Assembly (NCBI GenBank): GCA_050697555.1
Contig: JBOHAD010000040.1
Location: 1 to 21,946, forward strand
Source: DASQWP01 sp050697555
Lineage (GTDB): Bacteria; Actinomycetota; Thermoleophilia; Gaiellales; Gaiellaceae
DNA: 21,946 bases
Reading direction: 5' to 3'
Below, one piece after another: positions 13,554 to 21,504 of this stretch (its first letter is position 1; each line of letters begins with the position of its first letter). Position numbers and translations under genes: made by a program. The notes under the pieces were generated by a model that saw nothing but the letters and a program-made list of their open reading frames with translations, was not told where the DNA came from and did no database searches.

Positions 13554-14363
13554 CTAGCTCCTCTCCGTTGCCTGGGCGACGGCGCGCGCGGCGACCACCT
13601 CGGCGAGGTGGCGCCGGTACTCCGCGGAGCCGTGAACGTCCGACGGCGGGTCGAGGTCGGCACCGCGCACGGCTTCCCGCACGGCAGCCTCGTCGGCCGC
13701 GGACGTAACGAGGACGGGAACCGCCGACACGCAGCCCAGAGCCACGCGCGCGCCGTCGGCGCCCACCGAGGCGGCCGCGTTCACGATGCACGTCCCGTCG
13801 GCCCCGATGGTCACGGCGGAGAAGCCGTCTCCGGCGGCAGGCGGCGGGATCGTGATCTTCGTCAGGAGCTCGCCCGGGCCGCAGGCCGTCATGTAGACGC
13901 CGAGGAAGAAGTCCTCCGCGGGCACCGTGCGTTCGCCGTCCGCGCCCAGGATCGCCATCTGTGCGGCCAGGGCGACCATCAACGGCGGCAGGTGGTTCGT
14001 GGGGTCGTTCGAGCAAACGTTGCCGCCGACCGTGCCGCGGTTGCGAACCTGGACGTCCGCGATCTGGCCGGCGATCTCGGCCAGGATCGGTCGCACCTCG
14101 TTCACCTCGGCCGAGCCGATGAGCTCCGCGCAGGTCGCCATCGCCCCGAGCTCGAGGCCTCCGTCGGCCCCGCGGGAGATCGTCCGGAGCGCGTCGAGGT
14201 CGACGAGGTCGACGAGGACGTCGGGCGCCGCGGCCCGCGCCTTCATCACGTTCAGGAGCGTCTGACCGCCGGCGAGCGGGCGAGCGCCGTCGTTGTCCGC
14301 CAGGAGGCGGACCGCATCTTCGACGCTCGCAGGGCGAGCGTACCCCACCTCGCTCAACAGCAT
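13554..14363 (-). CDS. CoxM-like FAD-binding subunit of molybdenum hydroxylase
   Basis: A 269-residue FAD subunit of the CO-dehydrogenase/xanthine-dehydrogenase type. It carries the two flavin-pyrophosphate motifs AGGQTLL (31-37) and TVGGNVCSND (115-124), followed by the conserved C-terminal CO_deh_flav_C region (FSAVTIGADGTCIVNAAASVG). It passes electrons from the Fe-S clusters to an acceptor, probably a quinone or cytochrome chain. It is the first gene of the minus-strand block. Its ATG at 14363 lies close behind a promoter-like sequence, and no strong ribosome site is seen, so translation may be nearly leaderless. The length is slightly short for the family but complete. Confidence 0.92.
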   Translation of the reverse strand: MLLSEVGYARPASVEDAVRLLADNDGARPLAGGQTLLNVMKARAAAPDVLVDLVDLDALRTISRGADGGLELGAMATCAELIGSAEVNEVRPILAEIAGQIADVQVRNRGTVGGNVCSNDPTNHLPPLMVALAAQMAILGADGERTVPAEDFFLGVYMTACGPGELLTKITIPPPAAGDGFSAVTIGADGTCIVNAAASVGADGARVALGCVSAVPVLVTSAADEAAVREAVRGADLDPPSDVHGSAEYRRHLAEVVAARAVAQATERS

Positions 14364-14372
14364 CCCTGGGCG

Positions 14373-14403
14373 ATCCTAAACGACGGCCTCCGCCGCACGT
14401 CAA
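14373..14403 (-). promoter_or_regulatory. probable promoter of the minus-strand catabolic block
   Basis: On the minus strand, TTGACG (complement of 14398-14403) is a good -35. It is followed after 17-19 bp by an AT-rich TTTAGGAT run whose TAGGAT (complement of 14373-14378) fits a -10. Transcription would begin within about 5 bases of the ATG at 14363, implying a very short leader. The promoter is back to back with that of the cupin operon, so one regulator could control both. Confidence 0.5.
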
Positions 14404-14428
14404 GCGGCCTCGGCGCACGGACGGCGCT

Positions 14429-14457
14429 CAACCCGCGCCCGATCTTCGGGTTATGGT
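14429..14457 (+). promoter_or_regulatory. possible promoter of the cupin-liv operon
   Basis: TATGGT at 14452-14457 lies in an AT-rich patch within GC-rich intergenic DNA. It would place transcription start near 14464, about 60 bp before the ATG at 14525. The -35 region (around 14429-14434) is poor, suggesting need of an activator or a different sigma factor. An AAGGAG ribosome site follows at about 14509-14514. Confidence 0.35.
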
Positions 14458-14524
14458 AGGCGCGCGGCGACGGTTGCCCGCAAACCCACCCTTCGACCCG
14501 GCGTCTAGAAGGAGAGTGCTGCCG

Positions 14525-15256
14525 ATGCCCGGCTACGTGACGGCCGAAGCCGACGCGAAGACCCCCGTCGAGACGGAAGACACCGTCACGACGCGGGTCA
14601 CGATCGGCCCCGGCTTCGGCTGCGACGACCTCGAGCAGCGGATCGTCCGCTTCGCTGCGGGCCGCTCGGGACCGCTGGGAGGCGGTGCCCGAGAGGAGCT
14701 CCTGTTCGTCCTCTCCGGCTCCGGCACGCTCGTGCTGGACGGCGAGGAGCATCCGCTCGAGCCCGAGACGGGAGCCTGCGTGCCGCCGGAGGCGCGCTAC
14801 GAGATCGAGAACGCCAGCCCGGGCGAGCTCGTGGCCGTCTCCGTGCTCGCGCTCGAGACCGGCGGACGGGCCTCCGGCGAGGGCGGACCCCCGGTGGCGG
14901 TTCGGCTCGCCGACCAGGACGCCTTCCCCGCCGGCAGGGACCGCGAGTTCCGCTTCGGGGCGAGCGCGGAGACCGCCACCCAGTTCGTGGGCTCGATCCC
15001 ACCCGGGCGCGCGAAGCCGCACTACCACGAATACGAGGAGGTGGCGTACGTGCTCGAGGGCGAGGGCCTGCTTCACATCGGCGGCGAGACGGCTCGGTTG
15101 GAAGCCGGTTCGTGCATCCACTTCCCGCCGCGCGAGCCGCACATCCTCGAGAACGTCGGCGACGGGACGTTGCGCGTGCTTGGGGTCTTTCATCCGGCCG
15201 GCGACCCGTCGGCCGCGTACAACATCGCGGAAAGCGAATGGGAGGAGACGCAATGA
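14525..15256 (+). CDS. bicupin protein with one intact metal site
   Basis: A 243-residue two-domain cupin. Domain 1 (about 35-112) keeps the fold (ELLFVLSGSGTLVLDGEEHPLEPETGACVPP) but lacks the metal-binding His residues. Domain 2 (about 150-225) has the full motif: H166-x-H168-x3-E172-x6-G179, then H206-x3-N210. So a single Fe or Mn site is likely. Bicupins include oxidoreductases, isomerases, dioxygenases and ureidoglycolate-type hydrolases. The ATG at 14525 is preferred over the upstream GTG/ATG options because of the GAAGGAG ribosome site about 10 bp before it. The stop overlaps the binding-protein start (ATGA). That coupling to a transporter suggests it acts on the imported molecule or its first product. 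Confidence 0.85.
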   Translation: MPGYVTAEADAKTPVETEDTVTTRVTIGPGFGCDDLEQRIVRFAAGRSGPLGGGAREELLFVLSGSGTLVLDGEEHPLEPETGACVPPEARYEIENASPGELVAVSVLALETGGRASGEGGPPVAVRLADQDAFPAGRDREFRFGASAETATQFVGSIPPGRAKPHYHEYEEVAYVLEGEGLLHIGGETARLEAGSCIHFPPREPHILENVGDGTLRVLGVFHPAGDPSAAYNIAESEWEETQ

Positions 15257-16425
15257 AGAGAATTCCGTGGTTGCTTCTGCTCGCGGTGATCGCGGCACTC
15301 GCGGTCGTCGCGGCGGGATGCGGCGGTGACGACGACGACGAGGCGCAACCCCCCGCCGCGACAAACGGCGAGGAGCCGGCGGCGGAGTGCTCGGCCGCGA
15401 TCGGCATCATGGGGCCGTTCACAGGTGACGCCGCTTCGATCGGCCAGGAGCAGCTGAACTGGTCGAGATTCGCGATCGATACCTTCAACGAGGAGAACGG
15501 CACCGACTTCACCCTCGTCGAAGGCGACACGCAGCTCGACCCGGCTCAGGCCTCGACTGTCGCCCCGCAATTCGTCTCGAACGGGGACATCGTCGGCGTG
15601 GTCGGACCGGCCGGGAGCCAGGAGATCGAGGCTGTGGGCGAGATCTTCGGACGCGAGGGCATCGCCTTCGTCTCGCCCTCCGCCACCGCGACCGACCTCA
15701 CGGAGAGGTTCGAGACGTTCTTCCGCGTCGTGCCGACCGACGACGACCAGGGCCCGACCGACGCGAACTACATGGCGGAGGAGATCGGCGCCGAGAGCGT
15801 CCTCGTCATCGACGACCAGAGCTCGTATTCGACGGGCCTCGCCGACTCGACGATCGCGGCGCTCGAGGAGGCCGGCGTGACCGCGCAGCGGGAGTCGGTG
15901 AGCCAGGACCAGACCGACTTCTCGGCGCTCGTCTCGGGCGTCGCGGACGACACTGACGTGGTCTTCCTGCCGTGGCAGATCGCGGCCAATGCCCAGCTCT
16001 TCGGCAACCAGATGGCCGAGCAGGGCAAGGCAGCCGTCATCTTCGGCTCCGACGGCCTCTTCTCTCCGGACGACTTCTCGATCGCAGGGTCGTACGTCTC
16101 GTCGTTCGCGCCTGACATCACGGGGCTCGACGATCCGGAGATCCAGGAGCTCGTCGCGGCGTACGAGGAGGAGTACGGCGACTTCGGTACGTTCGGGCCG
16201 CCGACGTACGCGGCAACCTGGGTCGTGATGAACGCCGCCTATGGGGTGTGCCAGGACGGCGAAGAGCCGAGCCGCGAGGCCGTGCTCGAGGCGGTCGGCG
16301 AGACGAACCTGGAGGAGTCGATCCTCGGCCAGCCGATCACCTTCACGGAGGCCGGCGACATCGAGGACGCGACGTTCTTCATCTTCCAGATCGGTGAAGA
16401 CGGAAGCTACGAGCTCATTCAGTAG
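15253..16425 (+). CDS. livK: branched-chain amino acid-type ABC transporter substrate-binding lipoprotein
   Basis: A 390-residue type-1 periplasmic-binding-protein-like lipoprotein. It has a Lys/Arg start, a hydrophobic stretch and a lipobox ending AAG-C23, then an acidic Asp-rich linker. It would be exported, lipidated at C23 and anchored outside the membrane. The mature part begins with SAAIGIMGPFTGDAAS, the classic LivK/Leu-binding opening, and contains a VVGPAGSQEIEAVGEIFGREGIAFVSPSAT segment. This family binds branched-chain amino acids but also amides, urea and aromatic acids. GGAGG precedes the start, which overlaps the cupin stop. It is followed by a strong hairpin that should favour abundant production relative to the permeases. 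Confidence 0.93.
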   Translation: MKRIPWLLLLAVIAALAVVAAGCGGDDDDEAQPPAATNGEEPAAECSAAIGIMGPFTGDAASIGQEQLNWSRFAIDTFNEENGTDFTLVEGDTQLDPAQASTVAPQFVSNGDIVGVVGPAGSQEIEAVGEIFGREGIAFVSPSATATDLTERFETFFRVVPTDDDQGPTDANYMAEEIGAESVLVIDDQSSYSTGLADSTIAALEEAGVTAQRESVSQDQTDFSALVSGVADDTDVVFLPWQIAANAQLFGNQMAEQGKAAVIFGSDGLFSPDDFSIAGSYVSSFAPDITGLDDPEIQELVAAYEEEYGDFGTFGPPTYAATWVVMNAAYGVCQDGEEPSREAVLEAVGETNLEESILGQPITFTEAGDIEDATFFIFQIGEDGSYELIQ

Positions 16426-16434
16426 CTGGGACTG

Positions 16435-16473
16435 ATCACCCGTGCGGCTTCACTCGAAAGCCGCACGGGTGAT
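16435..16473 (+). terminator. strong intra-operon stem-loop after the binding-protein gene
   Basis: A perfect 16 bp stem, ATCACCCGTGCGGCTT (16435-16450) against its complement (16458-16473), closes a 7-nt loop. It starts 10 bases after the livK-type stop and ends 17 bases before the permease start. No T-tract follows. It could partly terminate transcription or protect the 3' end of the binding-protein message, as known for binding-protein-dependent transport operons. Confidence 0.75.
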
Positions 16474-16490
16474 TGAATCGGCGGGCCTCG

Positions 16491-17408
16491 ATGGACTTCT
16501 TCGTTCAGCAGCTCGTCAACGGGGTCACCCTCGGGAGCGTCTATGCGCTCATCGCCCTCGGCTACTCGATGGTCTACGGCATTCTCAAGCTGCTGAACTT
16601 CGCCCACGGCGAGGTCTACATGATGGGCGCCTTCATCGGGTACTTCGTGCTCATCGGCCTCGGAGGCGCCGCCGATCCCATCCTTCCGGTGGCGCTCGTC
16701 ATCATCCTCATGTTCCTGGCCGCGATGCTCGGCTCGGGAATCCTCGGCGTCGCGATCGAGCGCTTCGCCTACCGGCCGCTTCGGAACGCGCCCCGGATCG
16801 CGCCGCTCATCAGCGCGATTGGCGTCTCCTTCTTCCTCCAGGCGAGCGCGCTTCTGCTCTTTACCGCCCAGTTCCGCACCTACAACACGCCCCAGATGAT
16901 CCCGTTCACGGTCGGGATCGAGATCGGGCCGCTTCGGATCTCGCTCGTCCGGATCCTGGTGATCACCTCGGCGATCACGCTCATGATCGCGCTCTGGCTC
17001 CTCGTCAACCGCACGCGCCTCGGGAAGGCCATGCGAGCGACCTCCTACGACCGCGAGGCAGCCGCGATGATGGGCATCGACGTCGACCGCGTCATTGTCG
17101 CCACCTTCTTCATCGGCTCGATCCTGGCCGGCGCCGCCGGCGTCATGGTCGGGCTCGTCTTCGGCCGCGTCTTCCACTTCATGGGCTTCATCGCCGGGCT
17201 CAAAGGGTTCACGGCCGCCGTCATCGGCGGCATCGGCAACATCCCCGGCGCCATGCTCGGCGGGCTCCTCATCGGCCTCGCGGAGGCGTTCTCGGCCGCG
17301 TACATCTCCTCGACCTTTCAGAACCTGATCGTCTTCGGAATCCTCATCACCGTCATGCTCGTGCGGCCGAGCGGGCTCCTCGGCTCGCCGGTGCTAAAGA
17401 AGGTCTGA
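16491..17408 (+). CDS. livH: branched-chain amino acid-type ABC transporter permease
   Basis: A 305-residue LivH-type permease with about eight hydrophobic segments. It begins MDFFVQQLVNGVTLGSVYALIALGYSMVYGILKLLNFAHGEVYM, the hallmark start of this family. The cytoplasmic loop RTRLGKAMRATSYDREAAAMMGIDVDRV, which couples to the ATPases, lies at about 175-205. It ends in MLVRPSGLLGSP. The ATG at 16491 is chosen because family members start at this MDFF position; a TTG at 16473 inside the hairpin would add six residues. Its TGA overlaps the next ATG by one base. Together with LivM it forms the membrane channel. Confidence 0.95.
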   Translation: MDFFVQQLVNGVTLGSVYALIALGYSMVYGILKLLNFAHGEVYMMGAFIGYFVLIGLGGAADPILPVALVIILMFLAAMLGSGILGVAIERFAYRPLRNAPRIAPLISAIGVSFFLQASALLLFTAQFRTYNTPQMIPFTVGIEIGPLRISLVRILVITSAITLMIALWLLVNRTRLGKAMRATSYDREAAAMMGIDVDRVIVATFFIGSILAGAAGVMVGLVFGRVFHFMGFIAGLKGFTAAVIGGIGNIPGAMLGGLLIGLAEAFSAAYISSTFQNLIVFGILITVMLVRPSGLLGSPVLKKV

Positions 17409-18844
17409 TGCCGCGGATCGGCACGGACGAGTGGGTCGCCGAGTCGGACACCCGCACCGTGCACTACCGCGGCTTCACGGCTCCCGCGCGGCAGGCATGG
17501 GATCAGGTGCCGCCGGGAGCGAGACTCGCTCTCTTCCTCGCCGTCGCCGCGGCCTTCCCCTTCACGACCGACTCGACGTTCCTCCAACGGGTCGGCGTCA
17601 ACGTGCTCCTGTTCGCGCTCCTCGCCCTCGGGCTCAACATCGTCGTCGGCTGGGCCGGCCTGCTCGACCTCGGGTACGTCGCCTTCTACGGCTTCGGCGC
17701 GTACGGCTACGCCCTGGTCTCCTCGGAGCACTTCGGAATCCACTGGCCCACGATCGCCACGATCCCGGCTGTGGTCGTCGCCTCGGCCCTGCTCGGGCTG
17801 CTGCTCGGGCTGCCGTCCTGGCGGCTCGTGGGCGACTACCTGGCGATCACAACGCTCTTCTTCGCACAGATCTTCGTCGAGCTCGCGGTCAACCTCGACC
17901 GAATCAACGTTCCCTGGTCCGACAACACCCTCAACCTGACCGGCGGACCGAACGGCATCCCCGGGGTCGACCCGATGGACATCTTCGGCATCGAGTTCCT
18001 CCGGGTGCGCGACTACTTCTTCCTGCTGCTCGGCGTCTTGGCGCTCGTCGTCGTCGGCCTCTACTTCCTGAACGACTCGCGTACTGGACGGGCGTGGCGA
18101 GCCATTCGAGAGGATCCGCTGGCCGCCGAGCTGATGACGACGCCGGTCAACCGGATGAAGCTCTTGGCGTTCGCCATGGGGGCGGCGATCGCGGGCTTGA
18201 CGGGAACGATCTTCTCCGCCGTCCAGGTCGGGGTCTTCCCGCAGAACTTCGAGGTGACGCTCTTGATCATGATCTACGCGGCGCTCATCCTCGGCGGCGC
18301 AGGCTCGATCCAGGGCGCCATCCTGGGCGCGATCGTCGTGGGGGCGGTCCCGGAGATCCTACGGACGCCTGAGAACGCCCGCTACCTCTTCTACGGAGCC
18401 GTGATCGCTGTGCTCGTGGCGACGGTGCGGCCCTGGAAGCGCTTCGCCGTCGTCGTCGGGGCGGTCGTGGCCTTCGGCTTCGCCGTTCGTGAGATCGTCG
18501 CGCTCGTCTGGCCTGAAGGCGTGGCGGCCGAGCCGCGCGGGGAGGGGCTCGGCGGCCTCCTCGAGTCCTGGGTCGTCCTCCCTTCGGTCGAACGGGGGCT
18601 CATCGGCAACATCGGCTTCGTCCTCCTCATCGTGGCCGTCCTCGCGCTGACTCAGCTCCGCCGCGACGCGCGGATCCTCCTCCTCGTCCCCACGATCTAC
18701 CTCGCCGCGTTCGTGTGGGAGAACCGCCTCATCTTCCAGCCGAGCGTCACGCGCCAGCTCCTCTTCGGCGCCATCCTCGTCGCGATGATGACCAGGCGTC
18801 CGCACGGCCTCCTCGGCACGCCGCGCGTGGAGAACCCCATCTGA
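17408..18844 (+). CDS. livM: branched-chain amino acid-type ABC transporter permease, extended
   Basis: A 478-residue LivM-type permease. After a 35-residue hydrophilic N-terminus come the typical segments VNVLLFALLALGLNIVVGWAGLLDLGYVAFYGFGAYGYA and NLTGGPNGIPGVD. The ATPase-coupling loop DSRTGRAWRAIREDPLAAELMTTPVNRMKLLAFA and the GGAGSIQGAILGAI segment follow. Most homologues end soon after this with a single RPxGLLG. Here about 100 further residues with extra hydrophobic helices intervene before the terminal RRPHGLLGTPRVE. The gene is coupled to livH by a TGATG overlap and ends 3 bp before livG. Confidence 0.93.
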   Translation: MPRIGTDEWVAESDTRTVHYRGFTAPARQAWDQVPPGARLALFLAVAAAFPFTTDSTFLQRVGVNVLLFALLALGLNIVVGWAGLLDLGYVAFYGFGAYGYALVSSEHFGIHWPTIATIPAVVVASALLGLLLGLPSWRLVGDYLAITTLFFAQIFVELAVNLDRINVPWSDNTLNLTGGPNGIPGVDPMDIFGIEFLRVRDYFFLLLGVLALVVVGLYFLNDSRTGRAWRAIREDPLAAELMTTPVNRMKLLAFAMGAAIAGLTGTIFSAVQVGVFPQNFEVTLLIMIYAALILGGAGSIQGAILGAIVVGAVPEILRTPENARYLFYGAVIAVLVATVRPWKRFAVVVGAVVAFGFAVREIVALVWPEGVAAEPRGEGLGGLLESWVVLPSVERGLIGNIGFVLLIVAVLALTQLRRDARILLLVPTIYLAAFVWENRLIFQPSVTRQLLFGAILVAMMTRRPHGLLGTPRVENPI

Positions 18845-18847
18845 TCC

Positions 18848-19636
18848 ATGCCTGCGCTGCTCGAGCTCAACGGCGTCAACAAGTCGTTCGGCGGGCTCCT
18901 CGTCATCGACGCCCTCGACCTCCGCGTGGACGAGGGCGAGATCGTGAGCGTGATCGGCCCGAACGGCGCCGGGAAGACGACGCTCTTCAACCTGGTGACG
19001 GGAATCTATCCGCCCGACCGCGGCGACATCCTCTTCGGCGGACGGAACGTCGTCGGGCTCGAGCCGCACAAGATCGCGCAGCTCGGGATCGCCCGCACCT
19101 TCCAGACGCTGCGGCTCTTCCTCAACATGACCGTGAAGGAGAACGTCCAGGCGGCCGCCTACGGTCACACGAAGTCGCGGGTGTGGCAGTCGATCCTGCG
19201 AACGCCCTTCGCCCGGCGGGAAGAGCGCGAGGTGAGCTCGCTCGCCGAGAGGCTCCTCGGCTTCTTCGGCAAGCGGCTCGTCGGGTACCGGCTCCAGCAG
19301 CCCGCCTACAGCCTCTCCTACGCGAACCGCCGCCGCCTCGAGATCGCGCGCGCGACGGGAGCGAAGCCCCGGCTGCTCCTCCTCGACGAGCCCGCCGCCG
19401 GCATGAACCCGGCCGAGACGGAGGAGATCACCCAGCTCATCGGCCGCCTCCGCCAGGAGGGCGGGTACACGATCCTCGTCATCGAGCACGACATGCACGT
19501 CGTCGAGGGAATCTCCGACCGCGTCGTCGCGCTCGACCACGGCGTGAAGATCGCCGAGGGGACGTTCGACGCAGTGGCCACCGACCCGCGCGTCGTCGAG
19601 GCCTACCTCGGCGCCCGCGCGACGAAGGACGAATGA
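18848..19636 (+). CDS. livG: branched-chain amino acid-type ABC transporter ATPase (LivG-like)
   Basis: A 262-residue ATPase with Walker A GPNGAGKT (37-44) and a Q-loop in ARTFQTLRLFLNMTVKENV. Walker B with catalytic Glu is LLLLDEPAAGMNP, and the switch His is in VIEHDMHVV. These mark the LivG branch. The ABC signature reads LSYANRRRLEIARA instead of the common LSYGQQRRLEIARA, so both G and Q of the core are replaced. It would power uptake as a LivG-LivF heterodimer under the LivH-LivM channel. It starts 3 bp after livM, and its stop overlaps the livF ATG (ATGA). Confidence 0.94.
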   Translation: MPALLELNGVNKSFGGLLVIDALDLRVDEGEIVSVIGPNGAGKTTLFNLVTGIYPPDRGDILFGGRNVVGLEPHKIAQLGIARTFQTLRLFLNMTVKENVQAAAYGHTKSRVWQSILRTPFARREEREVSSLAERLLGFFGKRLVGYRLQQPAYSLSYANRRRLEIARATGAKPRLLLLDEPAAGMNPAETEEITQLIGRLRQEGGYTILVIEHDMHVVEGISDRVVALDHGVKIAEGTFDAVATDPRVVEAYLGARATKDE

Positions 19637-20358
19637 GAGACGGGGCGACGCAGCAGCCTCTCCTCCACCTGCACGAGGTGAACACCTACTACGGGCAGAT
19701 CCACATCCTCCAGGGCGTGTCTCTCGACGTGCACGAGGGCGAGCTCGTCTGCCTCCTCGGCGGCAACGCCTCCGGAAAGTCGACGACGCTCAAGACGATC
19801 CTCGGCATCGTCAGGCCCAAGAGCGGCCGCGTCGAGTTCGGGGGCGAGGACGTCACCGAGCGTTCGACGAGCTACCGAGTCGGGTGCGGGATGGCGATCG
19901 TGCCCGAGAACCGCCGCCTGTTCGCGCCCATGACCGTGCGCGAGAACCTCGAGATGGGCGCTTACCTGCGGACGGACGACCTCACGGAGGACTACGAGCG
20001 CGTCTACGGCCTCTTCCCCCTCCTCCACGACCGCCGCTCCCAGCTCGCCGGCACGCTCTCCGGCGGCGAGCAGCAGATGGTCGCCATGGGCCGGGCGCTC
20101 ATGTCGCGGCCGCGACTCCTGCTCATGGACGAGCCGTCGATGGGGCTCGCGCCGATCTTCGTCGAGCGGAACTTCGAGATCATCAAGCAGGTGCACGAGA
20201 CAGGCGTCGCCGTGCTCGTCGTCGAGCAGAACGCGAACGTCGCGCTCTCCATCGCCGACCGCGGGTACGTGCTCCAGACGGGCAACATCGTCCTCGCCGA
20301 CCGGGCGGACGCGCTGCTCGAGAACGACGAGCTGAAGAAGGCGTACCTTGGCCGTTGA
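19633..20358 (+). CDS. livF: branched-chain amino acid-type ABC transporter ATPase (LivF-like)
   Basis: A 241-residue ATPase with P-loop GGNASGKST (43-51), LivF-type VPENRRLFAPMTVRENLEMGAYL, intact signature LSGGEQQMVAMGRAL, Walker B LLLMDEPSMGLAP and switch His replaced by Gln in VVEQNANVAL, as is normal for LivF. Its N-terminus carries about ten extra hydrophilic residues before LLHLHEVNTYYGQI. It pairs with LivG to energise transport. The downstream PLP-enzyme gene overlaps its last 11 bp, which keeps that enzyme in the same transcript as the transporter. Confidence 0.94.
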   Translation: MRDGATQQPLLHLHEVNTYYGQIHILQGVSLDVHEGELVCLLGGNASGKSTTLKTILGIVRPKSGRVEFGGEDVTERSTSYRVGCGMAIVPENRRLFAPMTVRENLEMGAYLRTDDLTEDYERVYGLFPLLHDRRSQLAGTLSGGEQQMVAMGRALMSRPRLLLMDEPSMGLAPIFVERNFEIIKQVHETGVAVLVVEQNANVALSIADRGYVLQTGNIVLADRADALLENDELKKAYLGR

Positions 20359-21502
20359 GCTCGCGCTGCCCGGGCGCATCCGGCACCGATTTCCGATCCT
20401 GGAGCGGCTCGTCTACGTGAACAGCTGCTCGCAGGGCGCCCTCTCGGACGCCGTGCAGTCGGCCTATGACGCCTACCTGCGCGACTGGGACGAGCAGGGC
20501 GCTCCCTGGGAGTACTGGGTGGAGCGCGCCGAGGCCGCGCGGGCGAGCTTCGCCGGGCTCGTGAGCGCCGATGCGGACGAGGTGGCCGTCACGACGTCGC
20601 TCTCCGCCGGGGTGAGCGCGCTCCTCTCAGGACTCCGGTTCGAAGGCGAGCGCACGACGATCGTCGTCAGCGACTTCGAGTTCCCGACCGTCGGCCAGAT
20701 CGCCCACGCGCAGGAGCTGCGCGGGCGGCGGGTCGTCCACGTGCCCGAGGCGGCCGACGCAACCATCCCGCTCGAGCACTTCGACGAGGCCATCGACGAG
20801 ACGACGGCGCTCGTGGCCGTGACGCACGTCTGCTACCGCAACGGCAGCCGGATCGACGTCGAGGGCGTCGTCGAGCTCGCGCACGAGCGGGGCGCGCTAG
20901 TGCTCGTCGACTCCTACCAGGCGGCCGGCGCCATCCCGATCGACGTGCGTGCCCTCGGGGCGGACTTCCTCGCCGCGGGCACGGTCAAGTACCTGCTCGG
21001 CTCGGCGGGACTCGCCTTCCTCTACTGCCGCCGCGACCTCGTGGAGCGGATCCGCCCCACGAGCACGGGCTGGTTCGCAGACGAGGACATCTTCGAGATG
21101 GACATCCACGACTACTCGCCGGCGCCGACAGCGCGCCGCTTCGAGTTCGGCACGCCGCCGATCCCCAGCATCTACGCCGGCCTCGCCGGCATCGAGCTCG
21201 TGAAGGAGATCGGCGTCGCCGAGACCGAGGAGCACGTGCGCGGGCTGACGACGATGCTGATCGACGGCGTCGACGAGCTCGGCGGGCGCGTCGTCACGCC
21301 GCGCGACCCGGAGCGGCGCGGCCCCCTCGTGGCCGTCGCCTCGACCGACGAGCACGCCCTCGTCGCCGCCCTCGCCGAAGGCGGCATCGTCACGTCCTCG
21401 CGCGACGGCAACCTGCGTGTCTCGCCGCACGCCTACAACTCGGCCGAGGACATCGAAGCCGTTCTCGCGGCGCTCGCGCGCCACCGCCACCTGCTCGCCT
21501 AG
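20348..21502 (+). CDS. class V PLP-dependent enzyme, kynureninase/cysteine-desulfurase-like
   Basis: A 384-residue fold-type I PLP enzyme. The cofactor site is recognisable as D188 and Q191 (LVLVDSYQAAGAIPIDV) and the Schiff-base Lys K214 (AAGTVKYLLGSAGLAFLY). VTTSLSAGVSALLSGL holds the phosphate-binding turn, and the opening FPILERLVYVNSCSQGALS replaces the usual YLDNASLGP. The family includes kynureninases, isopenicillin-N epimerases, desulfurases and aminotransferases. No active-site Cys loop typical of desulfurases is evident. It starts at TTG 20348 inside the livF 3' end with an AGAAGG ribosome site, so it belongs to the transporter operon. Convergence with a tryptophan dioxygenase gene makes kynureninase-type chemistry (kynurenine to anthranilate) an attractive guess, but not proven. 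Confidence 0.85.
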   Translation: MAVELALPGRIRHRFPILERLVYVNSCSQGALSDAVQSAYDAYLRDWDEQGAPWEYWVERAEAARASFAGLVSADADEVAVTTSLSAGVSALLSGLRFEGERTTIVVSDFEFPTVGQIAHAQELRGRRVVHVPEAADATIPLEHFDEAIDETTALVAVTHVCYRNGSRIDVEGVVELAHERGALVLVDSYQAAGAIPIDVRALGADFLAAGTVKYLLGSAGLAFLYCRRDLVERIRPTSTGWFADEDIFEMDIHDYSPAPTARRFEFGTPPIPSIYAGLAGIELVKEIGVAETEEHVRGLTTMLIDGVDELGGRVVTPRDPERRGPLVAVASTDEHALVAALAEGGIVTSSRDGNLRVSPHAYNSAEDIEAVLAALARHRHLLA

Positions 21503-21504
21503 GC

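Noticed and set aside
10046..14363. Aerobic carbon monoxide dehydrogenase (coxMSLG).
   Set aside because: Gene order matches, but the large-subunit active-site loop has neither the form I nor form II signature, so CO oxidation is not supported.
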